Below the pieces are notes generated by a model that was given only the letters and a program-made list of their open reading frames with translations, had not been told where the DNA came from and ran no database searches. 64,000 bases of DNA from the NCBI GenBank assembly GCA_947044405.1, contig CAMRHE010000169.1:3472501-3536500 (forward strand), in the 5' to 3' direction. This stretch comes from Leptodactylus fallax. Lineage: Eukaryota; Chordata; Amphibia; Anura; Leptodactylidae. Shown here one piece after another: positions 45,791 to 55,879 of this stretch (its first letter is position 1; each line of letters opens with the position of its first letter). Made by a program: the position numbers and the translations under genes.

Positions 45791-46582
45791 GAGAAAAAAA
45801 GACATGGACCGCACATCCCAATCTTATACATTGATCTAGTGCTTTTCAGCAAAATCTACAAAAATGAACATGAGGTTCTTAGTATACATATTGATCAAGG
45901 TGTATAAGCCCACTAGCCACTTCACGGCGACCTCTGTATAGTGGGTCCCTACTCTACTGGGTGTGGCACTGTACAGCGACCACCACCACCACAATGCAGT
46001 GCCCACAGGGGTAGCGACCCAGCAACACCCTTGCCGCCAGACCAAGCCTCCAGGCTCTGGGCCACACCACCCCACAGGAACAGCACCACAGGAGTGGCAG
46101 ACACCATGCAGCACCGCACCATGTGAACAGATATAAAAAAGTTCACCTTACCATATTGCTTCAGTTAGAGGACTGAGAGCAAGTAGGTGGGTCCCTTTTG
46201 CAGTCTCCTGCTAATTAAATACACCTGGGTCAAATGGGAGGAGTGCTGATACCAAGGCAAAACAAAAAATGAGGGTACAGACATACCATAAGGAGAAAAA
46301 AAAGACATGGACCACATATCCCAATCTTGGGGCTTGGTCTCGTGGCAAGGGTGTTGCTGTGTCGTTCCCGCTGTCGGCACTGCATTGCTGGTCGCTGTAT
46401 AGCGCTGCATCCAGTAGAGTAGGGACCCACTATATAGAGGTCACCGTGAAGTGGCTAGTGCGCTCTTGTACCTTGATCAATATGTATACTAAGAACCTCG
46501 TGTTCATTTTTGTAGATTTTGCTGAGAAGCACTAGATCAGTGTATGAGATTGGGATGTGCAGTCCATGTCTTTTTTGTCCAT
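45791..46582. mobile_element. Foldback element, arms about 260 bp
   Basis: The left arm (45791-46053) starts GAGAAAAAAAGACATGGACC; the right arm (about 46318-46582), read inward from its outer end, starts GGACAAAAAAGACATGGACT. They stay aligned as inverted copies through CACTAGCCACTTCACGG and CAGCAACACCCTTGCC. A second, partial outer-end motif (AAAAAAAAGACATGGACCAC) sits at 46294. T-rich TTTTTTATA on both sides may be the target duplication. No protein is encoded. It lies inside the L1 ORF2. Confidence 0.85.
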
Positions 46583-47207
46583 TTATTAAATTTTTTATAG
46601 TATAGGGAGGAAAAGCCACCTGATTCAGGGGCTTCTCCATTCTTAAGAGCATCAATAGTAGTCCTTAGTGATGGAATTATTTAAGGAGGCATATTAAGTA
46701 GTCATTAAAGTAGGGAGAGTGAGGGATCGGAGAAAGGAGGCGATCTCTGGAGGGCAGGCAGAGGGGGGGGGGGGGAGTATAAGTTCTGCTAAAACTGGTG
46801 GAAATGTGTATACATAGAGCTGGGGTTGGAGGTAAGTCTTCCACCCGACTCCTGTAGTTGATATATTACGTTCAGTCTCTGACATGCTCTTAATTTAGAG
46901 GCTAACAGCTTATCAGGTTTGTTTGCAAATTTATAAAATCTTGCTTGGGTCCATTGGATAACTTTTTCTTTCCTATGTGTGAGGACAGCGTTAATTTGAA
47001 GTTTGACATCCCTGATACATTTAGCCATATAGTGAGAGGGGTGAAGCTGATTCGCAATTTCTAATTTTAACAGTTTGTGTTGTAAGTCTGCCTGCACTTT
47101 AGACCACTCTTTTTCAGATGAGAAGCCTCTGCTAAAAGGGTCCCCCTAATAGTATCCTTATGGGCAGCCCAGTTAATAGCTGGGTCGGTGTCCAATGCAT
47201 TATTATA

Positions 47208-48479
47208 CAGTGCCTTGCACTGTTTAAAGCGCAGAGAGCATCATGAAGACAAAGGAACACACCAGGTAGGTCCGTGATACTGTTGTGGAGAAGTTTAAAG
47301 CCGGATTTGGGTACAAAAAGATTTCCCAAACTTTAAACATCCCAAGGAGCACTGTGCAAGCGATCATATTGAATTGGAAGGAGTATCAGACTGCAAATCC
47401 ACCAAGACCCGGACGTCCCTCTAAACTTTCATCTCAAACAAGGAGAAGACTGATCAGAGATGCAGCCAAGAGGCCCATGATCACTCTGGATGAACTGCAG
47501 AGATCTACAGCTGAGGTGGGAGAGTCTGTCCATAGGACAACAATCAGTCGTACACTGTACAAATATGGCCTTTATGGAAGAGTGGCAAGAAGAAAGCCAT
47601 TTCTCAAAGATATCCATAAAAAGTCTCATTTAAAGTTTCTTACAAGCCACCTGGGAGACACACCAAATATGTGGAAGAAGGTGCTCTGGTCAGATGAAAC
47701 CAAAATCGAACTTTTTGGCCACAATGCAAAACGATATGTTTGGCGTAAAAGCAACACAGCTCATCACCCTGAACACACCATCCCCACTGTCAAACATGGT
47801 GGTGGCAGCATCATGGTTTGGGCCTGCTTTTCTTCAGCAGGGACAGGGAAGATGGTTAAAATTGATGGGAAGATGGATGGAGCCAAATACAGGACCATTC
47901 TGGAAGAAAACCTGTTGGAGTCTGCAAAAGACCTGAGACTGGGACGGAGATTTATCTTCCAACAAGACAATGATCCCAAACATAAAGCAAAATCTACAAT
48001 GGAATGGTTCACAAATAAACGTATCCAGGAGCTAGAATGGCCAAGTCAAAGTCCAGACCTGAATCCAATTGAGAATCTGTGGAAAGAGCTGAAAACTGCT
48101 GTTCACAAACGCTCTCCATCCAACCTCACTGAGCTCGAGCTGTTTTCCAAGGAAGAATGGGCAAGAATTTCAGTCTCTCGATGTGCAAAACTGATAGAGA
48201 CATACCCCAAGCGACTTGCAGCTGTAATCGCAGCAAAAGGTGGCGCTACAAAGAATTAATTTAAGGGGGCGAATAATTTGGCATGCCCCACTTTTCAGTT
48301 GTTAATTTTTTACAAAAGTTTAAAATATCCAATAAATTTCGTTTCACTTCACAATTGTGTCCCACTTGTTGTTGATTCTTCACCAAAAAATTTAAAATTT
48401 TATATCCTTATGTTTAAAGCCTGAAATGTGGCAAAAGGTTGAAAAGTTCAAGGGGGCCGAATACTTTCGCAAGGCACTG
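47208..48479 (+). mobile_element. Tc1/mariner element, copy C, different family
   Basis: Left end CAGTGCCTTGC, right end read inward CAGTGCCTTGCGAAAGTATT; TA on both sides (47206-47207, 48480-48481). The left terminal repeat departs from the right one after 11 bases, so most of the left repeat and 5' UTR has been deleted. 1272 bp in total. Confidence 0.93.
47243..48259 (+). pseudogene. Tc1 transposase, copy C (one stop codon)
   Basis: The ATG at 47243 starts MKTKEHTR followed by a TAG at 47267-47269, and then the frame is open for 330 codons to 48259. The helix-turn-helix part includes YKKISQTLNIPRSTVQAII and a GRPSK AT-hook-like linker, followed by a second HTH (VHRTTISRTLYKYGLYGRVA). The catalytic triad is complete: VLWSDETKIELFG, FIFQQDNDPKHKAK and [13 protein letters not shown], with 34 residues between the second D and E (DD34E). 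Length (339 codons) equals that of normal Tc1 transposases. The single nonsense codon is probably CAG changed to TAG (inference from the family). It is the best-preserved coding region of any transposon here. Confidence 0.93.
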
Positions 48480-49269
48480 TATACAAAGAACTCTGTGAGT
48501 GTGTCAGAGATCCATCGCTTAATGCCAGGATCAGTCAATATAAACTCATTTAAACGCCACTGGAAGTGGGTAGCAGAAAAAGTCTGGAAATCAATGTCAA
48601 CCATGACCAGGTGGTGATCATGGCATAGGGTAAGTGACAGCAATAAATGAGGTCAGGGAGCATCAAAGCAGAAAGGAGGATCCTATCGATCCTAGTGTAA
48701 TGGTGGTGGGCTGGGGAAAAGTAAGTATAACCTCTCCTATTCTTATTAAAGTCACACCAAGGATCTGCTACATTTAGGGACTGAAGGGTCTACAGAACCT
48801 TTTAATTGACTAAAGCATGACGTAGTCTAAAGGACTAGCTTTATGAATATACCCTGGGTGGCAGTTTGAATGGTTAGGCTGTATAGTACATGTTCTGCCC
48901 AGCTGCTTCTCTAGTGAACTCCCAGTCAGTACAGGTAGAGAAATAATTATGGTAGTCCCCAGGTCAGTGTTTATTTGTAACTACATAGTAAAGTCTCCTC
49001 ATATGCCACAGTTTGTTGATTAATTGGTTAACGAGTAAAATTAGTGCTAGTTTTGAAGCTCTACATCCCTATATAAGTAGATACAGCTCATGGGGGAAGC
49101 ATTTCCAATGCAGGGGGGCATTTCCTAATGCAGTGTCCATCTTAACCTAAGTGCATATTAAACAAAGTGCACTTACACATGGCACTGAGACAGGGCACGA
49201 GACAGGCAAACCAGGGAAGAACACCAGGTAAACTTATACCCAAAAAACAAGCTTTAACACATGGTATGA

Positions 49270-52200
49270 TCGAGCTGCACTGTCACTTACTATCTTAGCA
49301 ATTGTCTTCCTGCAGACCTCCCTTCCATCTCTACCACCAGTGCACACTATCCACATCAGTCCTTCTCTTCTTCCTTTTTCCATGTACAGCTCTCACACAC
49401 TTTTCTCTCTCTTTAACCACCCTAATCCCTATACTTCTTTTAGCAGTGAAACCAAACATAAACATCCACATAAATCACTGTACCACCTTCTGTCTCTGTC
49501 TTTTTTGCTCATCCTAGCTGCTGGGGACATCTCTCCAAACCCTGGCCCTCCTTCTTTCCCTAATTTTTTCTCTTCCTGCACCCATAGAAATCCTACAAAC
49601 CTTATCAATGTTTACCATGTTCCCTCTCCCTATCCTTCTCCTGTCTCTTTTAACTGTTCTCTCTGGAACGCCCGCTCACTGTGTAACAAACTAGAATATA
49701 TTAATGACTTATTCCTCAGTAAATCTCTTAACCTGCTTGCCCTTACTAAAACCTGAATCCAGCAGTCTGATACAGCATCCCCTGCTGCTCCGTCTCATGG
49801 TGGCCTACAATTCTCACACACTTCTAGGCCTGACAACAGGAAGGGTGGAGGGGTAGGAATACTTCTGTTACCACAGTGCACTTTTCAGGCCATCCCACCG
49901 GTACCCTCACTCACATTCCCCTCATTTGAAGTCCATGCCATCAGACTTTTCCGCCAAGTCTCCTTACGTGTAGCTGTGATCTACCATCCACCTGGCTCAC
50001 CCTACCAATTTCTGGATCACTTTGCTTCTTGGTTTCCCTCTTTTTATCCACTGAAATTCCTACCCTCATCATGGGTGACTTTAACATCCCCACTGACACC
50101 CGTGTCTCCCCAGCTGCCTCACAGTTTCTCTCAATAACCATTTCTTTTGGTCTTTCACAACTTTCCTCTTCCGCCACACATGTAGATGGCAACACCATTG
50201 ATCTTGTTTTCCATCGACTCCTCACAGTTTCTAAATTTACTAACTCCTCTCTGCCACTCTATGACCATAACCTTCTGTCTCTCACCATCAATGCTTCCCC
50301 TACTTCACAGGACACACCTACTCATCATACATGTAGGAATTTACGTGCTATTAACACCCAGCATCTCTCACATACTCTACAGTCCTCTCTGTGCCCCATC
50401 TCTTCACTCTCCTGTCCCAATCTGGCCACCAGTCGCTATAATGAAACCCTTAAGAGTGCATTGGATGAGGCGGCTCCACCCTCCACTCGAAAAGTTAGAT
50501 GCAGGAGGCAGCAACACTGGCACATGCCACAGACACATTTTCTTCAGCGGTGCTCTAGGTGTGCTAAACGTCTGTGGAGAAAATCACGTACACCTGCAGA
50601 CTTCATCCACTTCAAATTTATGCTTAAAACCTGTAGCTCTGCCCTTCACCTTGCCAAACAAGCCTATTTCATCACTCTCAACTCTCTCCTGTAACCCTAA
50701 AAGGCTCTTTGAAACTTTTCACTCCTTACTCACCCCCAAGGTGCAGGAGCCATTCACAGACCTTAGCGTAGATGTCCTGGCCACTTATTTCTATGACAAA
50801 ATTGATAAGAGCCGTCAGGAAATAACTGCCCAATCCCCAGGTGGCATTGATCCCCTCACCAACAGCACTTCAGACTATTCATTTTCATCTTTTAAACCTG
50901 TTACAGAAGAGGAAGTCTCTCAGCTACTTTCTTCTTCTCACCCTACGACCTGCAGTAGTGACCCTTTCCCCTCACACCTTCTCCAGTCTCTGTATGCTGC
51001 TATCACAACTTATCTTACTAAAATATTTAACCTCTCTCTCTCTTCTGGAATTTTCCCATCCTCTTTCAAACATGCTGTCCTAACCCCACTATATTGAAGA
51101 AATCCTCCCTTGACCCGTCCTGTGCTGCTAACTATTGACCTGCCTCTAAACTCCCCTTCATCTCCAAAATCTTGGAATGCTTGGTCTATTCTAATTTAAT
51201 CTGCTATCTTTCTGCTAACTCTCTTCTTGACCCCTTACAATCTGGCTTCCGCACTCTGCACTCTACTGAAATGGCCCTCACAAAAGTCTCCAATGATCTC
51301 CTGATGACTAAATCCAAAGGTGACTTCTCTCTTCTTATTCTTCTAGACGTCTCAGCAGCATTTGACACTGTTGACCATCAACTCCTCCTCACTATGCTCC
51401 GCTCTGTCGGCCTCATGGACACCGCACTCTCCTGGTTCTCCTCTTATTTCTCTGACCACACTTTCTGTGTATCATTTGCGGGCTCAGTTTCTTCCCCTCT
51501 GCCTCTTGCCGTCGGGGTTCCTCAGGGCATCTAATAGACCTGTCCCTGATATCTCCATTGCAGTCTACGGCCTTACCATAACTCCTAGGCAGTACTCCCG
51601 CTGCCTCGGGTTATGTTTGACTCAGACCTTTCCTTCACCCCCATATCCAATCACTCGAACGCTCATGTCATCTCCACCTCAAAAACATCTCCAGAATACG
51701 CCCTTTACTTACCAGATATACACTAAAGACATTTATTGTTGCCCTGATTCACTCTTGCCTTCACTACTGTAACTCCTTACTAATCGGTCTTCCCCTTACT
51801 AAACTCTCCCCTATACAATCTATTCTGAATGCAGCGGCCAGGCTCATCTATCAGTCTAGACGTTACAGCGATGCCTCCAGTCTGTATCGGTCACTACATT
51901 GGCTGCCTATTCAATACAGAATACAATATAAACTTATCACCCTCATCCACAAGGCTCTCCATAATGCTGCAACTCCATACATTTCCTCCCTCATCTCTGT
52001 CTATCGCCCAACCCGTGCTCTCCGTTTGCTCAATGACCTAAGACTAACATCCTCTATTATCAGAACCTCCCTCGCTCGTATACAAGACTTGCACCACTTC
52101 TCTGGAATGCTCTATCCCGGAATATCAGATTAACCCCCAATTTCTACAGCTTCAAGCACAAACTAAAGACATATCTTTTCAGACAGGTCTCTCACAACTC

Positions 52201-52630
52201 CTAATGTAAACCCTTCTGCAGTTAGAATCCCTAAAATGTACCCTCTGTTCATGCTCCCACATTACCTCACAGGATATGATGCCGTATCAGACTAACTCTA
52301 TATGTCCAGGCATGGCATCGCCTGCACGTTAAAGGACACGACTGGTGACGGCTCATACAGCTTTATATATGTGTAATGACAGTAACCTCTATTACAAAAT
52401 TGTCTAATCATTGTATAAGCAATGCTACCTCCGATGCCACCCCTGCTACCTCTTGTGTCACCCTCTCTATCTCATAGATTGTAAGCTCTTGCGAGCAGGG
52501 CCCTCAGTCCCAGTGTGTGAATTGACTATTTCTTTGTAATGTATCTTTTTTGTCTGTACTTGAACGCTACAAATTGTACAGTGCTGCGGAATATGTAGGT
52601 GCTATATAAATAAAATGTATTATTATATTA
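49270..52630 (+). mobile_element. L2-like LINE, long but internally deleted
   Basis: Carries an N-terminal hydrophobic segment and GDISPNPGP motif, AP endonuclease, partial reverse transcriptase and an L2-type 3' UTR. The 3' end (CATAGATTGTAAGCTCTTGC, ending CTATATAAATAAAATGTATT) is shared with the fragment at 1-405. The 5' limit is approximate. Confidence 0.87.
49340..52140 (+). pseudogene. L2 ORF2 (endonuclease, partial reverse transcriptase), broken
   Basis: The frame at 49340-49756 includes LLSLSFLLILAAGDISPNPG and then SLWNARSLCNKLEYINDLFL, the first endonuclease block. A TGA follows TKT. Endonuclease continues with PTLIMGDFNIPTDTRVSPAA (50050-50110), GNTIDLVFHRLL and SLPLYDHNLLSLTI. 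A frame change near 50690 leads to the RT N-terminal part. The RT finger/palm block [20 protein letters not shown] is near 51325-51385 and GVPQGI stands at about 51515-51534, where family members have [13 protein letters not shown]. The sequence then jumps to the region after YADD, so the catalytic block is deleted. The C-terminal part (RLIYQSRRYSDASSLYRSLHW, about 51840-51900) is readable in fragments. Confidence 0.85.
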
Positions 52631-52898
52631 TTAAATGTATTATAATTCTAATTAATTATCATATAAAGTTAGACACCAATAATAACATTTCTTGAAAACA
52701 AGAATTTTTAAATGTGAGACACCTTCATGACAGAAAATATTGGAGCCCAGCATATATAACACAAATTATAACCTTAAAAAGGATAAATTGAATAATGAAT
52801 TGAAACTATAATATGCCACACTATTATGATACCAAGTCCAGACAAAGGTGTAACTATCATTTTAGAAATTTATTAGTGATCATTACTGTCTTCTGCAG

Positions 52899-53106
52899 AA
52901 TCGACATGAGTGCATAGCCAGCTGTGAGTTTCTGAAATCTCTGCAAGTGATTAAGCAGGGCTATTGTCCACCACCTCACAGAGCCTCTGGGTTTGCAGCT
53001 GCCTGTGTACTGAGCTGTAGTGCTGACACTGACTGTCCTGGATCAAAGAAGTGTTGCACCAATGGATGTGGGTTCACCTGCCAGATGCCTATCAATATGT
53101 TTAAAG
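52899..53106 (+). CDS. ANOS1: Anosmin-1 coding exon 4 (WAP four-disulfide core)
   Basis: A 208-base exon encoding residues 102-170 plus the first base of codon 171. It starts NRHECIASCEFLKSL, completing the cysteine-rich region, then carries a whole whey acidic protein (WAP) domain. From YCPPP to FTCQ I count eight cysteines, including the CC pair in GSKKCCTNGCGFTCQ, so the four-disulfide core is intact. The match to human anosmin-1 is close (ASGFAAAC, KKCC.NGCG.TCQ). WAP domains often inhibit serine proteases, and in anosmin-1 this domain works with the first fibronectin domain in FGFR1 and urokinase binding (family knowledge). The acceptor is TTCTGCAG and the donor AAAG|GTATTG, in phase 1. 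A hAT element lies less than 100 bases past the donor. Confidence 0.95.
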
Positions 53107-53389
53107 GTATTGAATTCAAGTTTATTGACAGATTTTACATAACATGGATGAACAAATGTAGGCATTTGACAGGGTTTTCATTCTTGCCACACATTCTAGA
53201 GCAGGGGTGCTCAATTACTTTTAGTAAAGGTCTGTTGACTGCGTTCTGCCATCAAGTAAAGGACTGAGCTGACCAGCAGCTGAACACGTCCAGTATTTAC
53301 AGTATTTTTCAGACAAAAGACACGTCTGACTATAAGATGCGCTCCAGGTTTAGACAAGAAAAATTAGTAAATATATATCCTAATGTGGC

Positions 53390-54062
53390 TGTTATGGAAT
53401 TGCCAATTGAGCAATTCCCCAGTACTGCTGCAGAAACCTGGGAGGAAGGGAATGACAGAGACAGTGAATCCTAAACTCGACCCAGCCCCTGTCCCTGCCT
53501 ACTTACCTCACTGTCCTAATGACAGGGACAACTGGGCGCCAGTCCCTTCTCTTGATAAGTGACAACACAAAATGCGGACAAGACAAAACAACACAGAAGA
53601 GGAGTAAGCAAGCCAAGGGTCAAAGCCAGAGAGACAAAGCAGTACCAAATTGCAATCCAAAAGAGAAGTCAAAAGCCAAAAAGCAGAGGTCAGTAATACA
53701 ATAAAGAGCAAGGAGAAACACTTAGCAAGGACAGAGTCACAATAGCCAGCAATCATGTGTGGGCTGATGGGCTGTTAATAGGAAGTCCATAACCTGCCCC
53801 AGGCTTGAGTGGCAGATAGGCTGTCAATCACAAAGCAAGGCTGAGATTAACTATTAGAGGAACAGAGGGAAACAAAGGCATAAGAGATGGATGTGGTGGA
53901 AGGGTGTGGTGAAAAATCAGTTACAGAGGTGAGGGAATAGAACAGTGTTCAGACAGGGTACTACAAGAACCTAAAGCAAGGAATCCTAGCCAGACACGCC
54001 TCCTGCGCTGTAGCATGCGGCCGGAGGATGGTGTCGAAGTCCAAACGGGCGTGGACATTACA
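53390..54062. mobile_element. Solo LTR
   Basis: Starts TGTTATGGAATTGCCAATTG and ends GTGGACATTACA, with a perfect 5-bp duplication GTGGC on both sides (53385-53389, 54063-54067). It shares AAGACAAAA.AACACAGAAG and the final GCATGCGGCCGGAGG-type segment with the LTRs at 41859 and 44110, so it is a related family. Recombination between two LTRs is the usual origin. Confidence 0.88.
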
Positions 54063-54310
54063 GTGGCATTATACTGTACTGGGGAAGACTAATGTGGCAT
54101 TATACTGTATAGAGGGCAACTACTGTGGCATTATACTGTGCGATGGCACTAACGTGGCATTATACTGTGTGCAGGGGCACTAAGGAGCATTATACTGTGG
54201 GGGGGAGCACTAAGGAGCATTATACTGTGGGTGGAGGCATTAAGGAGAATTATACTGTGCCATTAGTGTCCCCACACAGTATAATGCCCCACTAAATGGT
54301 ATGCTCCTTA
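54058..54310. repeat. About 30-bp tandem array
   Basis: Units such as GGCATTATACTGTGTGCAGG with GGCACTAAGGAG, about seven copies, the last ones inverted (GTGTCCCCACACAGTATAATGC near 54267). Confidence 0.85.
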
Positions 54311-55280
54311 GTACCCCCCCAGTATAACTGCCCATTAGTGCCCCCACACATAATTAAGATTATCATCACTGTCCCCCAATCCCCGATCCCTTACATTAAG
54401 CAGCAGCCGGATTCAGCAAGCAGGGATGATTACCGATCCCTGCTGCCAATAGTGCAAGGGATCAGTACTTGGGGACAGATGGTGGGAAATTAATGTTTTT
54501 CCTGGCTGCTGTAAGAAAGAGACTGGAGGTGGGAGTACAGACAGCTGGCGGCCACGGTCTGCCAGATGAGTATCCCTGTTCTAGAGTATAGTAATATATT
54601 GGCAGTTGACCAGATAATACAGTGGGGCAAATCTACTATTGTGGTTAGGACTCCACCTTGGCATTAAATGCAGCAAAATGCCAAAACCCGGGTACATGTA
54701 GTCTTGGATTAAATTTTTGCAACACATTTGGGAAGTGGGCATGACTTTACAGGAAACAAGTCACAGCTAAGGGACATGTTTTAAATGTAACTAAACGTGC
54801 CAACTAAGGCCAGATAGTCTAAAGTATTACCATATTTATCATCATTAGCTACTGTGATACATTTGGGGCAGTTCCTGACTGTCGGTCCAAGTAAAACTTA
54901 TAAGAACGCTTTAATTTAAGCTTTTTGCCACACATTACACAATAGTTACTCCATAGTATTATGTATTCACTGGGTGTCATTATTTTGTATATTTGTATGG
55001 TCATGTTGGAAGAATTGCTTCCCCTTATGACCTCAGCTATGTTGTTATGCTGTGTCCAATGCCAAGCTTTCTTTCTGTTTCCAGTAGCAACCAGCAGAAT
55101 TGTCAGTGCAGCTCTGGGATATAATACAGGCTGTAACTCTAAATCAGCATAAGATATATAATGTCATGTACGTATTTTTTTATGTAGAATACATATTTAT
55201 ATAAACTGCATAATGCTGTTCAACAGTATTTTATTAATCACGTTTTGGAGTATTATTTTCACTAGTTCTTCATCTTACAG

Positions 55281-55465
55281 GTGTTCCATTGAGACCTCAT
55301 ACTGAATTCACAGTTAATGAGTACTTAAACAGAACCATGAAGATAATGTGGAAATCTAAATTTAACATATCTGCTGAACCAGTTTTGTATACCTTGCAAA
55401 GACGATGGAATTATGGCATTCAGCCTAGTGAAGATCAGTCCACACAGTGGCAGACAATAACTGTG
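55281..55465 (+). CDS. ANOS1: Anosmin-1 coding exon 5 (first half of fibronectin type III domain 1)
   Basis: A 185-base exon whose first two bases complete the split glycine codon 171, followed by 61 codons (172-232). The protein begins VPLRPHTEFTVNEYL in the frame set by exon 4 (with L encoded by TTG at 55289) and contains KFNISAEPVLYTLQRRWNYG, close to human anosmin-1 [20 protein letters not shown]. The sequence up to WQTITV forms the first strands of fibronectin type III domain 1. The acceptor is CATCTTACAG. Exon 6 begins in phase 0, so the donor must be GTG|GTCGGT after codon 232; this is weaker than the other donors in the gene. NIS is a potential N-glycosylation site. Confidence 0.93.
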
Positions 55466-55879
55466 GTCGGTATACAAAGCACAATAAGTGTTTTTTTAAA
55501 ACCTAATTCACCCCAATATCTGTGATGTTGTTTGACAGGTTTTGTTTACCAAAATGGTGGAGACAAAGTGGTTACAGTTGGATTCCTTTTCGTAACAAAC
55601 ACAATTGTGGCTTCGCATAATTAATGGGGTTGTCTGGCAATATAAAAAGTTGTTTGAATATGTAATTAATAATTGTTTCTAGCAGGTCAATGATGAATGC
55701 AGGTGTTTATTACAAGGATTGCCATATAGTCACAGAGCAGTGTTTCCTTTTTAACCAAAGTATCTCCTAGTGAGAAAACATCCCAACCAAGTACCCTCAA
55801 AGCAGCAATAACTTACAGTATAAATGTTAATAAAATAAGACTTCATTTGGAGCCTTCATTAACAGTTAAGTAATGGACC

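Larger units (their letters stand above)
41840..48788 (-). mobile_element. L1-like LINE carrying three later insertions
   Basis: The flanks TCTACAGAACCTTTTAGTT (41821-41839) and TCTACAGAACCTTTTAATT (48789-48807) form a 19-bp target duplication with one change. Orientation is minus, with the 3' end at left. L1 ORF2 pieces survive at 44902-45396, 45407-45769, 46789-47190 and 48483-48788. Between them lie an LTR element, a foldback and a Tc1. The 5' end stops within the endonuclease region, so the L1 was truncated when inserted. Confidence 0.85.
44902..48788 (-). pseudogene. L1 ORF2 pseudogene in pieces
   Basis: Read on the minus strand: endonuclease C-terminus (48392-48643, CHDHHLVMVDIDFQTFSATH); linker region (46789-47097, THRKEKVIQWTQARFYKFAN); RT central blocks (45407-45769, SDQVGFIPGRLASDNVRKLC and LLGLDIEKALDSFSW, where the palm aspartate is in the LLGLDIEKA block); and C-terminal parts (44902-45396). 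A Tc1 interrupts between endonuclease and linker and a foldback between linker and RT. Near 45345-45415 a short foreign piece ending TTTAGTTACGCTACTG, similar to hAT ends, replaces part of RT including the catalytic YADD region. The gene is dead. Confidence 0.82.
36932..52898 (+). other. ANOS1: ANOS1 intron 3, most of it transposons
   Basis: A 16-kb intron carrying a TTAA-flanked MITE (37987-38219), Tc1 copy B (39242-40870), an irregular repeat region (40880-41520), a nested L1 cluster (41840-48788) and a long L2 (about 49270-52630). The stretches 36955-37980, 38224-39239 and 48808-49270 are unclassified, except that 36951-37260 resembles a TTAA-starting repeat (CTTAAAGGGAACTTGTCAC). Confidence 0.8.
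53202..54578. mobile_element. hAT element 4 with array and solo LTR
   Basis: A perfect 8-bp duplication TTCTAGAG flanks it (53194-53201, 54579-54586). Left end CAGGGGTGCTCAATTACTTT; right end read inward CAGGGATACTCATCTGGCAG. Contains a solo LTR (53390-54062), a tandem array (54058-54310) and, near 53305-53345, a TTTTTCAGACAAAAGACACG segment of a common repeat. It starts 96 bases after ANOS1 exon 4. Confidence 0.88.
53107..55280 (+). other. ANOS1: ANOS1 intron 4
   Basis: A 2.2-kb intron, mostly a hAT element (53202-54578) that contains a solo LTR. The remainder, 54587-55280, shows no coding content; 54587-54635 resembles 58799-58845 in intron 5. Confidence 0.8.
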
